This document shows, piece by piece, positions 25,198 to 33,957 of a stretch of 64,000 nucleotides of DNA. The notes under the pieces are model-generated. The model had not been told where the DNA came from. It was given only the letters and a program-made list of their open reading frames with translations, and ran no database searches. This DNA comes from Pseudomonadota bacterium (GTDB taxonomy: Bacteria > Pseudomonadota > Alphaproteobacteria > Rhizobiales > Rhizobiaceae), in assembly GCA_023451735.1 (NCBI GenBank), contig JAEXYH010000071.1:62001-126000 (forward strand), read 5' to 3'. Both the position numbers and the translations under genes were made by a program. How positions within the stretch are numbered: the first letter of the stretch is position 1; each line of letters starts with the position of its first letter.

Positions 25198-25272
25198 AAA
25201 AAGCGGCGAAACAGTATCGCCGCCGCGGATGTGAGCTGCAGCCGATGCGCAAGGGGCATCAAGCAGGCTGCA
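25198..25272 (-). ncRNA. Candidate structured leader or small RNA ending in a T-tract terminator
   Basis: Read on the minus strand: stem TGCAGCC / GGCTGCA (25266-25272 with 25237-25243) enclosing a second stem GATGC / GCATC (25256-25260 with 25244-25248), with one 5-nt bulge. A terminator stem GCGGCGA / TCGCCGC (25217-25223 with 25203-25209) follows, then TTTTT (25198-25202). It lies 58 nt ahead of the proV ribosome-binding site. It could be a 5' attenuator of the betaine operon or an independent sRNA. It matches no RNA family I recognise. Confidence 0.4.
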
Positions 25273-25615
25273 AGAAACATGTGGGCCGGATCGATCGGGA
25301 TCTACTCGAAGTAATACGTTCGATCTTCCGGGTACGCTGCAAAAGGTAGGGTGGTGGCTCATGGATGTCCATAAAAAAACACAATTGTATTATGTCGCAG
25401 CCTTCGCGTTGCTCTCCAATCTTGTCTTGATCCCCTTGGGTGATAGGGACTTGCGTCCAGGGCGCCATGGGCGAAAAACTGCGATCACGAAGCTGTGATT
25501 GGGGTTGGTCGCCCCTCTTGGTCGCATGGCAATGACATCTCGGCAGGGTTAAGGCGTGCCGGAAGCGCAAGGCTAACAAAGTCAGGGATGCTCATTTGAT
25601 GGGCAGTCAGTTCGC

Positions 25616-25644
25616 TTGACACAGTTTTGTGCGCTGCCTACAGA
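25616..25644 (+). promoter_or_regulatory. Sigma-70-type promoter of the BMP/CodA operon
   Basis: TTGACA at 25616-25621, 17-nt spacer, TACAGA at 25639-25644. GAGGGG at 25661-25666 then serves the ATG at 25677. Confidence 0.6.
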
Positions 25645-25676
25645 ATTGACCTAATGACAAGAGGGGATTTCCATCC

Positions 25677-26663
25677 ATGACACATGATTTCAAGCTGTCC
25701 CGCCGCACGCTGATTGCCTCTGCTGCAGCCGTTGGCGCGAGTGCATTTCTTCCTTCCATAGCACGTGCTGCGCCGCTGAAAGTTGCCGGCATTCACGGCT
25801 CGCCGGTGGAAAACGCCTGGAACTCGGTTCTGCATGCAGCACTGCAGGAAGCCGCCAAGGAAGGTGTGATCGAATATGTCTTCTCGGAAGGCGTTTCGGG
25901 CACCGATTACGGCCGCGCGATGCGCGAATATGCCGAGCAGGGCAACAAGCTGATCATCGGCGAAGCCTATGCGGTGGAAAGCGAAGCCCGCGAAGTGGCT
26001 GGCGAATATCCGGAAACGGCCTTCGTTCTCGGCTCCAGCGGCAAGCAGGCCGGCGACAATTTTGGCGTTTTCGGCACCTGGAACCATGACGGCGCGTATC
26101 TCGCCGGCATGCTGGCCGGCAAGATGACCAAGAGCAACACGGTCGGTGCCGTCGGCGCCATGCCGATCCCGGAAGTCAACATGCTGATCAACGCCTTCGG
26201 CGAAGGCGTGAAGGCCGTTAACCCGGATGCCAAGGTGCTCACCTCGTTCATCGGCACCTTCTTCGATCCGCCGAAGGCGCGTGAGGCAGGTCTTGCCCAG
26301 ATCGATGCCGGCGCGGACATCCTGTTCGGCGAGCGTATCGGCACGGCGGACGCCGCCAAGGAACGCGGCATCAAGGCTGTCGGCTCGCTGATCGACTACA
26401 CGCCGCGTTATCCGGAAACCGTATTCGCCAACGCGCTCTGGGGCTTTCGCCCGATCCTCAATGCGGCGATTGCCGATGTTGCGGCCGGAAAGCCGGTCGG
26501 CAAGGATTACACGGCCTTCGGTCTTCTGAAAGAAGGCGGCAGCGACATCGCCTTCGTCAAGGGCGTAGCGCCTGCGGAAGCCGAAGCTGCGATGGAAGCC
26601 AAGCGCGCCGAGATCAAGGCCGGCACGTTCGAAGTGCCGCGCAACATGAACGAGCCGAAGTAA
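25677..26663 (+). CDS. BMP family ABC transporter substrate-binding protein
   Basis: 328 aa, Bmp/PnrA-like fold. Twin-arginine-type signal (LSRRTLIASAAAVGASAFLP) with cleavage near ARAA. Mature start LKVAGIHGSPVENAWNSVLH is typical of the soluble BMP proteins that serve nucleoside or nucleobase importers, and the protein lacks the lipobox of the Treponema-type lipoproteins. First gene of a tight operon: 4 nt to the amidase, then ATPase, two permeases and the deaminase. The terminal cytosine deaminase suggests a pyrimidine or related heterocycle as ligand; this is inferred. Confidence 0.9.
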   Translation: MTHDFKLSRRTLIASAAAVGASAFLPSIARAAPLKVAGIHGSPVENAWNSVLHAALQEAAKEGVIEYVFSEGVSGTDYGRAMREYAEQGNKLIIGEAYAVESEAREVAGEYPETAFVLGSSGKQAGDNFGVFGTWNHDGAYLAGMLAGKMTKSNTVGAVGAMPIPEVNMLINAFGEGVKAVNPDAKVLTSFIGTFFDPPKAREAGLAQIDAGADILFGERIGTADAAKERGIKAVGSLIDYTPRYPETVFANALWGFRPILNAAIADVAAGKPVGKDYTAFGLLKEGGSDIAFVKGVAPAEAEAAMEAKRAEIKAGTFEVPRNMNEPK

Positions 26664-26667
26664 GACC

Positions 26668-28071
26668 GTGCATGCCGACGCGACAGCACTTGCCGAAGCG
26701 ATCGGCTGCGGAGAAATGACGGCGCGGCAGGCGATGGAAAGATCGCTTGCCGCAGCCGAAAAACACGAGGCGCTCGGCGCCATATGTTATCTTGATGCCG
26801 AACAGGGGCTGGCATCGGCTGATGCGTTTGACACATTGCCGGAAGCCCAACGCAAATCCATGCCGTTCGGCGGCGTGCCGACGCTTGCAAAAGATCTTGG
26901 CGGGCCGTTCAAAGGATTTCCGGTCAGTGCCGGATCGAAGTCCCTGCCGAGACAGGGCGGCGAGGCGGATTCCGATCTCGCGGCCCGTTATCGCGATGCC
27001 GGCTTCTGTTTGTTCGGGATCACCACGACACCGGAATTCGGCTTGTCGCTGGCAAGCGAGCCGTTGATCGGTCCGATATCGCGCAATCCGCTTGATCCAT
27101 CGCTGACATCCGGCGGGTCTTCCGGTGGGGCCGCGGCGGCTGTTGCTGCCGGCATCGTTTCGATCGCGCATGCGACCGATGCCGGTGGGTCGATCCGGGT
27201 TCCGGCCGCCTGCTGCGGTCTGGTGGGGCTGAAGCCCGGACGCGGGGCGATGGCGGCGGGGCCGCTGTTTACCAACCATCTCGGCGGGATTGCCAGCGAA
27301 CTTGCCGTCTGCCGCTCGGTGCGTGATGCGGAGCGGGCGTTTTCAGCGCTTTCCGGCTCTGCGCGCGGGCCTTACCCGCCGGTCGAGCAGGCAGTAGTCA
27401 AGACCGGGAAGCTCAGGATCGGGCTTTTGGCGGAGCTTGGATCGGATTTCGTGATCGATCCGGTTCGCGCCGAGGCGGTTGCGGATGCTGCCCATGCCTT
27501 GGAGGCGGAGGGGCATGAGATCGTTTCGCTTGGCTGGGGCGATATCCGTGCGATCATCGAAACGTCGGGCAAGGCGTTTCGCGATGTGATTGCCATCAAT
27601 CTCGCAAGCCTGGCGAATTTGCCGGGTATCGATGCGTTTCTCTGGGAGCCGTTGACGCAGGCGGTTGCGGACGAAGGCGGGCTGATGAGCGGCGTCGCGG
27701 TCTGGGATCTGGTGCAGGCGATGGTTTATGTCAGCCGCGATATGCATGCGCTGTTCGACCGTTTTGATGTGCTGCTGACGCCGATGCTGGTGTCTGCGCC
27801 AAAACCGATAGGGTCTTTCCCGAGCGATCACCGCGATACCGACCTGCATTTTGCCCGCATGGGATCCTTCGCTCCGCTTGCGGCGATTGCCAATATTTCC
27901 GGCTTTCCGGCGATTACCCTGCCTTTCGGGCTGGATAAGGCCGGTCTGCCCTTGCCGGTGCAGATGATAGCTCCTATGGGCCATGAGGCGCTGCTTCTGG
28001 CCCTTGCCGCAAGGCTTGAGGGTGAAGAGCGCTGGTCGCACCCTTTCCCAATCACAGGCCTCGACCGATGA
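26668..28071 (+). CDS. Amidase signature family hydrolase
   Basis: 467 aa, GTG start at 26668 placed 4 nt after the BMP stop. The amidase-signature triad is visible: Lys in VPTLAKDLGG, cis-Ser in TSGGSSGGAAAAV and the nucleophile Ser in DAGGSIRVPAACCG. Length and motif spacing fit GatA/AtzF/aryl-amidase relatives. No GatB/C genes are nearby, so it is not part of the tRNA amidotransferase. It overlaps the ATPase gene by 4 nt (ATGA). Being inside an importer operon, it probably opens an amide or ureido bond of the imported compound in the cytoplasm. No signal peptide is seen. Confidence 0.9.
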   Translation: MHADATALAEAIGCGEMTARQAMERSLAAAEKHEALGAICYLDAEQGLASADAFDTLPEAQRKSMPFGGVPTLAKDLGGPFKGFPVSAGSKSLPRQGGEADSDLAARYRDAGFCLFGITTTPEFGLSLASEPLIGPISRNPLDPSLTSGGSSGGAAAAVAAGIVSIAHATDAGGSIRVPAACCGLVGLKPGRGAMAAGPLFTNHLGGIASELAVCRSVRDAERAFSALSGSARGPYPPVEQAVVKTGKLRIGLLAELGSDFVIDPVRAEAVADAAHALEAEGHEIVSLGWGDIRAIIETSGKAFRDVIAINLASLANLPGIDAFLWEPLTQAVADEGGLMSGVAVWDLVQAMVYVSRDMHALFDRFDVLLTPMLVSAPKPIGSFPSDHRDTDLHFARMGSFAPLAAIANISGFPAITLPFGLDKAGLPLPVQMIAPMGHEALLLALAARLEGEERWSHPFPITGLDR

Positions 28072-29585
28072 CGGATACCGTTCTCGACATCAGAAATGTC
28101 AGCAAACGTTTTGGCGATAACCTCGCCAATGACGATATTTCGCTGTCGCTCGCAAAAGGCGAGATCGTCGCGCTGCTCGGCGAAAACGGCGCTGGCAAGA
28201 CGACGCTAATGAGCATTCTCTTCGGCCATTATGTGCCGGATACCGGTTCCGTTTCGGTGATGGGGCAGATGCTGCCGCCGGGAAAACCGCGTGCGGCGAT
28301 CCGCGCCGGTGTCGGCATGGTGCACCAGCATTTTTCGCTGGCGACGAACCTGACCGTGCTCGAAAACGTCATGACCGGGACGGAAAGCCTCTGGTCTCTC
28401 GGTTCCAACGTCTCGGCCGGGCGTAAGAAACTTGTCGAGATTTCGCAGCGTTTTGGGCTGAAGGTCGATCCGGATGCGCGGCTCGGTGATCTGTCGGTCG
28501 GCGAGCAGCAGCGCGTGGAAATTTTGAAGGCGCTTTATAACGATGCGCGCATTCTGGTGCTCGACGAGCCGACCGCGGTTCTGACCAAGCTGGAAGCCGA
28601 AACGCTGTTTTCGACGCTGAAGGATATGGCGCGGCAGGGCCTGTCGCTGATCTTCATTTCCCACAAGCTGGACGAGGTGATGGCGACCGCCGACCGCATC
28701 GTCGTGCTGCGCGGCGGCAGACAAGTCGCCGAGCGCAAGGTGGGCGATACCAGCAAGGCCGAACTTGCCGAACTGATGGTCGGCCGCAAGGTGACGCGCC
28801 CGGTGCGCGAGGCTTCGACGCCGGGCGAAATCGTGCTGGAGGCCGCCGGTATTACCGTGCGCTCGGGTGGCGTGGACCGGCTGAAATCCGTCGATTTCCG
28901 GCTGAGGGCCGGTGAGGTGCTCGGCATTATCGGTGTTTCCGGAAACGGGCAGGCGGTGCTGGCTCAGCTTCTGAGCGGCACGATCGGCCGCAGCGCCGGC
29001 GATCTGGTTCTGTTCGGCAAGGGTGTCGGCGACCTGACGGTGGCGGATGCCGTGTCTTCCGGTATCGGGCGCATTCCCGAGGATCGCAACCGCGACGGCG
29101 CGATCGGCGAGATGGCGATCTGGGAAAATGCCGTTCTGGAAAGGCTGCCGGAATTTTCCAAGGCCGGGCTGGTCGATCGCAAAGCGGGGATCGCCTTTGC
29201 GACGAAGATCATTTCAGCGTTTGACGTGCGCGGTGGGACGCCGACCAGCCGTATCCGGCTCTTATCCGGCGGCAACATGCAGAAGCTGATCCTTGGCCGC
29301 AACCTGATCGAGCACCCGAAAATCCTGCTTGCGGCGCAGCCGGCGCGCGGACTGGACGAAGGGGCTGTGGCGGCCGTGCATGAACGTATTCTTGAAGCGC
29401 GCAAGGCAGGTACTGCCGTGCTTCTGATTTCCGAGGATCTCGACGAGGTGATGGCGCTGGCCGACCGTATCCAGGCGATTGTCGGCGGCAAACTCTCACC
29501 TTCCGTCAATGCCGAGGATGTCGATGCACGAAGGCTCGGGCTGATGATGGCAGGCGAATGGGGAGGTGCGTCCGATGCGGTTTGA
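28068..29585 (+). CDS. BMP-type ABC transporter ATP-binding protein (tandem NBD)
   Basis: 505 aa with two ATPase halves, as in RbsA/NupO-type proteins. NBD1 is canonical: GENGAGKTT, LSVGEQQR, LVLDEPTAVLT. NBD2 is degenerate at Walker A (GVSGNGQAVL) and Walker B (LLAAQPARGLD), with signature LSGGNMQK. The Q in place of the catalytic acid region is usual for the BMP-partner subfamily. Translation is coupled to the amidase by ATGA and to the next permease by an 11-nt overlap. Confidence 0.93.
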   Translation: MTDTVLDIRNVSKRFGDNLANDDISLSLAKGEIVALLGENGAGKTTLMSILFGHYVPDTGSVSVMGQMLPPGKPRAAIRAGVGMVHQHFSLATNLTVLENVMTGTESLWSLGSNVSAGRKKLVEISQRFGLKVDPDARLGDLSVGEQQRVEILKALYNDARILVLDEPTAVLTKLEAETLFSTLKDMARQGLSLIFISHKLDEVMATADRIVVLRGGRQVAERKVGDTSKAELAELMVGRKVTRPVREASTPGEIVLEAAGITVRSGGVDRLKSVDFRLRAGEVLGIIGVSGNGQAVLAQLLSGTIGRSAGDLVLFGKGVGDLTVADAVSSGIGRIPEDRNRDGAIGEMAIWENAVLERLPEFSKAGLVDRKAGIAFATKIISAFDVRGGTPTSRIRLLSGGNMQKLILGRNLIEHPKILLAAQPARGLDEGAVAAVHERILEARKAGTAVLLISEDLDEVMALADRIQAIVGGKLSPSVNAEDVDARRLGLMMAGEWGGASDAV

Positions 29586-30624
29586 GAGGCGCGAACATCG
29601 CTCGACGCTGCTGGTCATCGCAACGCCGATCCTCGCCGTGATTGCAGCGCTTGCCATCGCCGGCGTGCTGATCGCCGCTGCCGGTGCGCCGGTTTTCGAG
29701 GCCTATTGGAAGATCTTGACCAGCGCCTTCGGCTCTCGGCTTTCCGCCACCGAGACGCTGACACGCGCTTCGCCGCTGATCCTGACCGGACTTGCCGCTG
29801 CCGTCGCCTTCCGCGCGCGACTCTGGAATATCGGCGGAGAGGGGCAGTTCTATCTCGGCGCGATTGCGGCCGCGGCGGCCAGCGCGCATCTGTTTGCCGG
29901 CCTGCCGTCGCTCTTGCAGATTCCGTTGCTCTTCATCGTCGGCGCGTTTGCCGGCATGGTTCTGTTGCTTGTGCCGCTTTGGCTGCGCTTACGCTTTTCC
30001 GTCGATGAAGTCGTGACGACGCTGCTTTTGAACTTCGTCGCGCTTCTCTTCGTCTCGATGCTGATCGACGGTGTGCTGAAAGACCCGGCGGCATTCGGCT
30101 GGCCGCAGTCGGAAGCGGTGGATGCCGCCGCCCGCCTGCCGAAACTGCTTGCCCGCTCGCGGCTGCATATCGGCCTCGGCATCGCGGTGGTGATCGCCTT
30201 CCTGATCTATTTCGTCCAGACGCGCACGGTGTTCGGCGTGCGGTCGCGGGCTGCGGGCCTCAACCCGTCCGGCGCCGTTTTCGCCGGTGTGCCGCTGGGG
30301 CGGACGCTGGTGATCGTCGCGATGATTTCCGGCGGTCTGGCGGGGCTTGCCGGTACGATCGAGGTTCTCGGCGTCAAGGGTTATGTGACGACCGATCTTT
30401 CGCCCGGTTACGGCTATTCCGGCATTGTGGTTGCCATGCTCGCCAACTTGAACCCGCTTGGGGTCGTGCTGGCGGCGCTGTTTACCGCCACGATGTTCGT
30501 CGGCGCGGACGGGATGAGCCGCAGCATGGGCATTCCGACCTATATTGCCGACGTGACGGTGGCGCTGTCGCTGCTGTCCATGCTGGTCGCGGTGTTCTTC
30601 ACGCAATACAGGATACGCCGATGA
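29575..30624 (+). CDS. BMP-type ABC transporter permease, subunit 1
   Basis: 349 aa from ATG 29575, which has GGGAGG 8 nt upstream and overlaps the ATPase stop by 11 nt; GTG 29566 is a less likely start. Eight to ten hydrophobic segments, BPD_transp_2 family. The stretch RSRAAGLNPSGAVFAGVPLG in the middle is the conserved cytoplasmic loop of this family. Longer than subunit 2, as is usual for the first permease of nucleoside importers of the BMP class. Ends in ATGA overlap with the second permease. Confidence 0.92.
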   Translation: MRFERREHRSTLLVIATPILAVIAALAIAGVLIAAAGAPVFEAYWKILTSAFGSRLSATETLTRASPLILTGLAAAVAFRARLWNIGGEGQFYLGAIAAAAASAHLFAGLPSLLQIPLLFIVGAFAGMVLLLVPLWLRLRFSVDEVVTTLLLNFVALLFVSMLIDGVLKDPAAFGWPQSEAVDAAARLPKLLARSRLHIGLGIAVVIAFLIYFVQTRTVFGVRSRAAGLNPSGAVFAGVPLGRTLVIVAMISGGLAGLAGTIEVLGVKGYVTTDLSPGYGYSGIVVAMLANLNPLGVVLAALFTATMFVGADGMSRSMGIPTYIADVTVALSLLSMLVAVFFTQYRIRR

Positions 30625-31565
30625 GCGCGCTTTTCGACATCCTCGCCTCTGCCGGTCTCTGGGCCGCCGTGCTGCGCATTGCCACGCCGCTGATCCTTGC
30701 CACACTCGGCGCGCTGATTTCCGAACGCGCGGGCGTGCTCAACCTCGGCATCGAGGGGATCATGACGTTTGGCGCGATGGTTGGATGGCTGGCCGTTTAT
30801 AATGGTGCCGATCTGTGGGTTGGACTGCTGGTGGCGGCACTCGGCGGGGCGATGTTCGGGCTGTTGCATTCGGCGCTGACGGTGACGCTCGGCCTGTCGC
30901 AGCATGTCTCGGGTCTCGGCGTAACGCTGTTCGCCTCGAGCTTTGCCTATTACGTCTTCCGGCTGATGGTGCCGGTGGCAGGCACGCCGCCGACGATTAC
31001 CCCGTTCCAGCCGCTCGACATTCCGGGTCTTTCCGATCTGCCTTTCTTCGGTCCGGCATTCTTTACCCAGACGGCGCCGACCTATCTGGCGATCGGGCTG
31101 GCGATTGCGCTTGCCTATCTGATTGCCCGCACGCCGGTGGGACTTGCTATCCGCATGACGGGCGAAAATCCGCATGCGGCGGAAGCGCAGGGGCTGAACC
31201 CGATGGCGATCCGTTATGGCGCGGTGATTTTCGGCAGCGCACTGATGGGCGTCGGCGGTGCCTTCCTGACGCTTTCCGCGTTCAACAGCTTCTTCCCGAC
31301 TATGGTGCAGGGTCGCGGCTGGATCTGCATCGCGCTTGTCGTCTTCGCCTCGTGGAAGCCGGAGCGGGCGCTGCTCGGTGCGATCCTGTTTGCGCTGTTC
31401 GATGCCTTCCAGCTTCGCCTGCAGACGGTGTTGAGCGGCGTCGTGCCCTATCAGATTTTCCTGATGATCCCCTATCTGCTGTCGATTGCAGCGCTGGCTG
31501 TCATGGCGCGGCGCGCCCGCGTGCCGCAGGCGCTGATGCAGCCGTACCGGCGCGGCGAGCGCTGA
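30621..31565 (+). CDS. BMP-type ABC transporter permease, subunit 2
   Basis: 314 aa, BPD_transp_2 family. Family blocks visible: ERAGVLNLGIEGIMTFGAM near residues 35-55 and MTGENPHAAEAQGLNPMAI near 180-200. About nine hydrophobic segments. Overlaps subunit 1 by 4 nt and is followed after 25 nt by the deaminase gene with a fresh ribosome-binding site. Together with subunit 1 it forms the heterodimeric channel. Confidence 0.92.
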   Translation: MSALFDILASAGLWAAVLRIATPLILATLGALISERAGVLNLGIEGIMTFGAMVGWLAVYNGADLWVGLLVAALGGAMFGLLHSALTVTLGLSQHVSGLGVTLFASSFAYYVFRLMVPVAGTPPTITPFQPLDIPGLSDLPFFGPAFFTQTAPTYLAIGLAIALAYLIARTPVGLAIRMTGENPHAAEAQGLNPMAIRYGAVIFGSALMGVGGAFLTLSAFNSFFPTMVQGRGWICIALVVFASWKPERALLGAILFALFDAFQLRLQTVLSGVVPYQIFLMIPYLLSIAALAVMARRARVPQALMQPYRRGER

Positions 31566-31590
31566 TATCTCAATTCCGAGGAGCCTTTAA

Positions 31591-32901
31591 ATGTTCGATC
31601 TCATCATCAAGAACGCCAACCTGCCGGATGGCCGCAGCAACGTCGATATCGCCGTTTCGGGTGGCAAGATCGCCGCGATCGAAGCGAATATCGCAGGCGA
31701 AGCGCGTGAAACGATCGATGCGACGAACCGGCTGGTCAGCACCTCCTTCGTCGATCCGCATTTTCACATGGATGCCACACTGTCGCTCGGCCTGCCGCGG
31801 ATGAACACGTCGGGCACGCTGCTGGAAGGGATCGCGCTCTGGGGCGAGCTTCGTCCGCTGTTGACCAAGGAAGCGCTGGTCGAACGGGCGCTTGCCTATT
31901 GCGATCTCGCCGTCTCCCAGGGCCTTCTGCATATCCGTACCCATGTAGACACCTCCGATCCGCGATTGGTGACGGCGGAAGCCATGCTGGAAGTGAAGGA
32001 GCGCGTTGCGCCCTATATCGATCTGCAGCTCGTCGCCTTCCCGCAGGACGGTTATTATCGCGCAGCCGATGGCGTGAAGTCGCTGGAGCGGGCGCTCGAT
32101 ATGGGCGTCGATATCGTCGGCGGCATTCCGCATTTCGAGCGCACCATGCAGGATGGTGCGGCTTCCGTGGAAGCGCTTTGCCGCATCGCCGCCGATCGCG
32201 GACTGCCGGTCGACATGCATTGCGACGAGACGGATGATCCGATGTCTCGCCATATCGAGACGCTCTCTGCCCAGACCGTGCGTTTCGGCCTGCAGGGCCG
32301 GGTTGCCGGTTCGCACCTGACCTCGATGCATTCGATGGACAATTATTACGTCTCGAAGCTGATCCCGCTGATGGCGGAAGCTCAGATCAACGTCATCCCC
32401 AATCCGCTGATCAACATCATGCTGCAGGGGCGCCACGACACCTATCCGAAGCGTCGCGGCATGACACGGGTGCGCGAGCTGATGGCGGCCGGCCTCAACG
32501 TTTCCTTCGGCCATGACTGCGTGATGGACCCCTGGTACTCGATGGGTTCAGGCGACATGCTGGAAGTCGGCCATATGGCGATCCATGTGGCGCAGATGTC
32601 GGGTGTCGAGGACAAGAAGAAGATCTTTGACGCGCTGACGGTCAATTCGGCGAAGACGATGGGGCTGGAAAACTACGGCCTGACAGTCGGCTGCAATGCC
32701 GATCTCGTCATGCTGCAGGCAGAAGACGTGCTCGAAGCGTTGCGGCTGAAGCCGACGCGGCTGGCCGTGATCCGTCGTGGCAAGGTGATTGCCCGCACCG
32801 AGCCGAAGATTTCGCGTCTTCAGCTCAATGGCCGGCCGGAAAAGATCGATATGGGCCGTAACCCGACCAATCGGGGGTTAAGCGGTAACCGCTTCCGGTG
32901 A
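31591..32901 (+). CDS. codA: Cytosine deaminase / CodA-like amidohydrolase
   Basis: 436 aa (E. coli CodA 427). Metal and active-site elements: DPHFHMDAT (HxH, residues 57-59), HVDTSDPRL, DMHCDETDD (His and Glu of the active centre), and FGHDCVMDPWYSMGSGDML with the metal Asp. QGRHDTYPKRRGMTRV is a near-identical CodA block. ATG 31591 with GAGGAG upstream. Family reaction: cytosine to uracil plus ammonia; homologs also deaminate isocytosine-like, isoguanine or triazine-type substrates. As last gene of an importer operon it should process the imported compound. Its 3' end overlaps the convergent ornithine cyclodeaminase gene by 24 nt. Confidence 0.88.
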   Translation: MFDLIIKNANLPDGRSNVDIAVSGGKIAAIEANIAGEARETIDATNRLVSTSFVDPHFHMDATLSLGLPRMNTSGTLLEGIALWGELRPLLTKEALVERALAYCDLAVSQGLLHIRTHVDTSDPRLVTAEAMLEVKERVAPYIDLQLVAFPQDGYYRAADGVKSLERALDMGVDIVGGIPHFERTMQDGAASVEALCRIAADRGLPVDMHCDETDDPMSRHIETLSAQTVRFGLQGRVAGSHLTSMHSMDNYYVSKLIPLMAEAQINVIPNPLINIMLQGRHDTYPKRRGMTRVRELMAAGLNVSFGHDCVMDPWYSMGSGDMLEVGHMAIHVAQMSGVEDKKKIFDALTVNSAKTMGLENYGLTVGCNADLVMLQAEDVLEALRLKPTRLAVIRRGKVIARTEPKISRLQLNGRPEKIDMGRNPTNRGLSGNRFR

Positions 32902-33957
32902 GTTCTGCGCTACCGCCTGGCGGCGCAGGAGCATGCCGAACAGGTCGCGCGGCTCGTCCGGGTCGGCCAGAAGATCGAGCTTTTCGAAACGGGTGCTGCC
33001 CTTCAGCTTGTCGTAGACATAACGGAGGGCTGAAAAGTCTTCGGTCGCGAAGCCGACGCTGTCGAACAGGGTGATCTGGCGATCATCCTCGCGGCCGGTG
33101 GTCTGGCCGGTAATGACTTTCCAGAGTTCGGTAACGGGATGATCGGCGGCAAGCTGCTGGATCTCGCCTTCGACACGGGTCTGTGGCGGATATTCGACGA
33201 AGATCGACGAGCGCAGCAGGATATCGCGGTGAAGCTCCGTCTTGCCCGGGCAATCGCCGCCCACGGCGTTGATATGCACACCGGGGCCGATCATGTTGTC
33301 GGTGAGAATGGTTGCATTCTGCTTGTCGGCCGTGGCGGTGGTGATGATCTGCGCCCCTTCGACCGCGTCTTCCGCCGAGCGGCAGGCGGTGATGGTGAGG
33401 CCGAGATGCGAGAGGTTGCGGCGGCAGCGCTCGGTGGCGGCCGGATCGATATCGTAGAGGCGCAGGTTTTCGATGCCGAGAAGCGAGCGGAAGGCGAGCG
33501 CCTGGAACTCGCTCTGGGCGCCGTTGCCGATCAGCGCCATGGTCTTTGCGCCCTTGGGCGCAAGGTGCTTTGCGGCGACGGCGGAAGTGGCTGCGGTGCG
33601 CAAGGCGGTGAGGATCGTCATTTCCGACAGAAGCAGCGGGTAACCGCTATCGACATCGGAAAGCACACCGAAGGCGGTCACCGTCTGGCGGCCGCTTCTG
33701 GTGTTCTTCGGGTGGCCGTTGACATATTTGAACGCGTAGAGTTTTCCGTCGCTTGCCGGCATCAGTTCGATGACTCCGTCACGCGAATGCGAGGCGATGC
33801 GGGCGACCTTGTCGAACAGATCCCAACGGGAAAAATCCTCTTCCACATAGGCGGCGAGTTCTTTCAGAAACGTCTCCGTACCGGTTGAAAGCACGAGATC
33901 CATCATGTTCTCGACGCTGATGAAGGGAACGATGTTGAGGTTCTGTTCGGCCGGCAT
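32878..33957 (-). CDS. Ornithine cyclodeaminase
   Basis: 359 aa, OCD/mu-crystallin family at normal length. Rossmann motif LIGNGAQSEFQ near residue 140, substrate loop NAVGGDCPGKTEL with the catalytic Asp, and the FDSVGFATEDFSALR block. Reaction: L-ornithine to L-proline plus ammonia with NAD+ as internal redox cofactor. Its ATG overlaps the arginase stop by one base (TGATG), so the pair is translationally coupled: arginine to ornithine to proline. A 24-nt convergent overlap with codA at the 3' end. Confidence 0.93.
   Translation of the reverse strand: MPAEQNLNIVPFISVENMMDLVLSTGTETFLKELAAYVEEDFSRWDLFDKVARIASHSRDGVIELMPASDGKLYAFKYVNGHPKNTRSGRQTVTAFGVLSDVDSGYPLLLSEMTILTALRTAATSAVAAKHLAPKGAKTMALIGNGAQSEFQALAFRSLLGIENLRLYDIDPAATERCRRNLSHLGLTITACRSAEDAVEGAQIITTATADKQNATILTDNMIGPGVHINAVGGDCPGKTELHRDILLRSSIFVEYPPQTRVEGEIQQLAADHPVTELWKVITGQTTGREDDRQITLFDSVGFATEDFSALRYVYDKLKGSTRFEKLDLLADPDEPRDLFGMLLRRQAVAQNSPEAVTA

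Larger units (their letters stand above)
25100..25676. other. 577-nt intergenic region between proV and the BMP operon
   Basis: No convincing protein gene. From left to right it holds a hairpin between a distant AAGGAG and the proV start (25110-25140), a leftward T-tract terminator (25198-25223) preceded by a bulged stem (25237-25272), a short palindrome ATGGATGTCCAT (25361-25372) beside an A-run, and a rightward sigma-70-type promoter at 25616-25644. Confidence 0.6.

Noticed and set aside
25259..25579. Small minus-strand frame (106 codons) ahead of the T-tract terminator at 25198
   Set aside because: Tempting because a terminator follows, but there is no ribosome-binding site, the codon use is poor, and the 3' part coincides with the predicted RNA stem.
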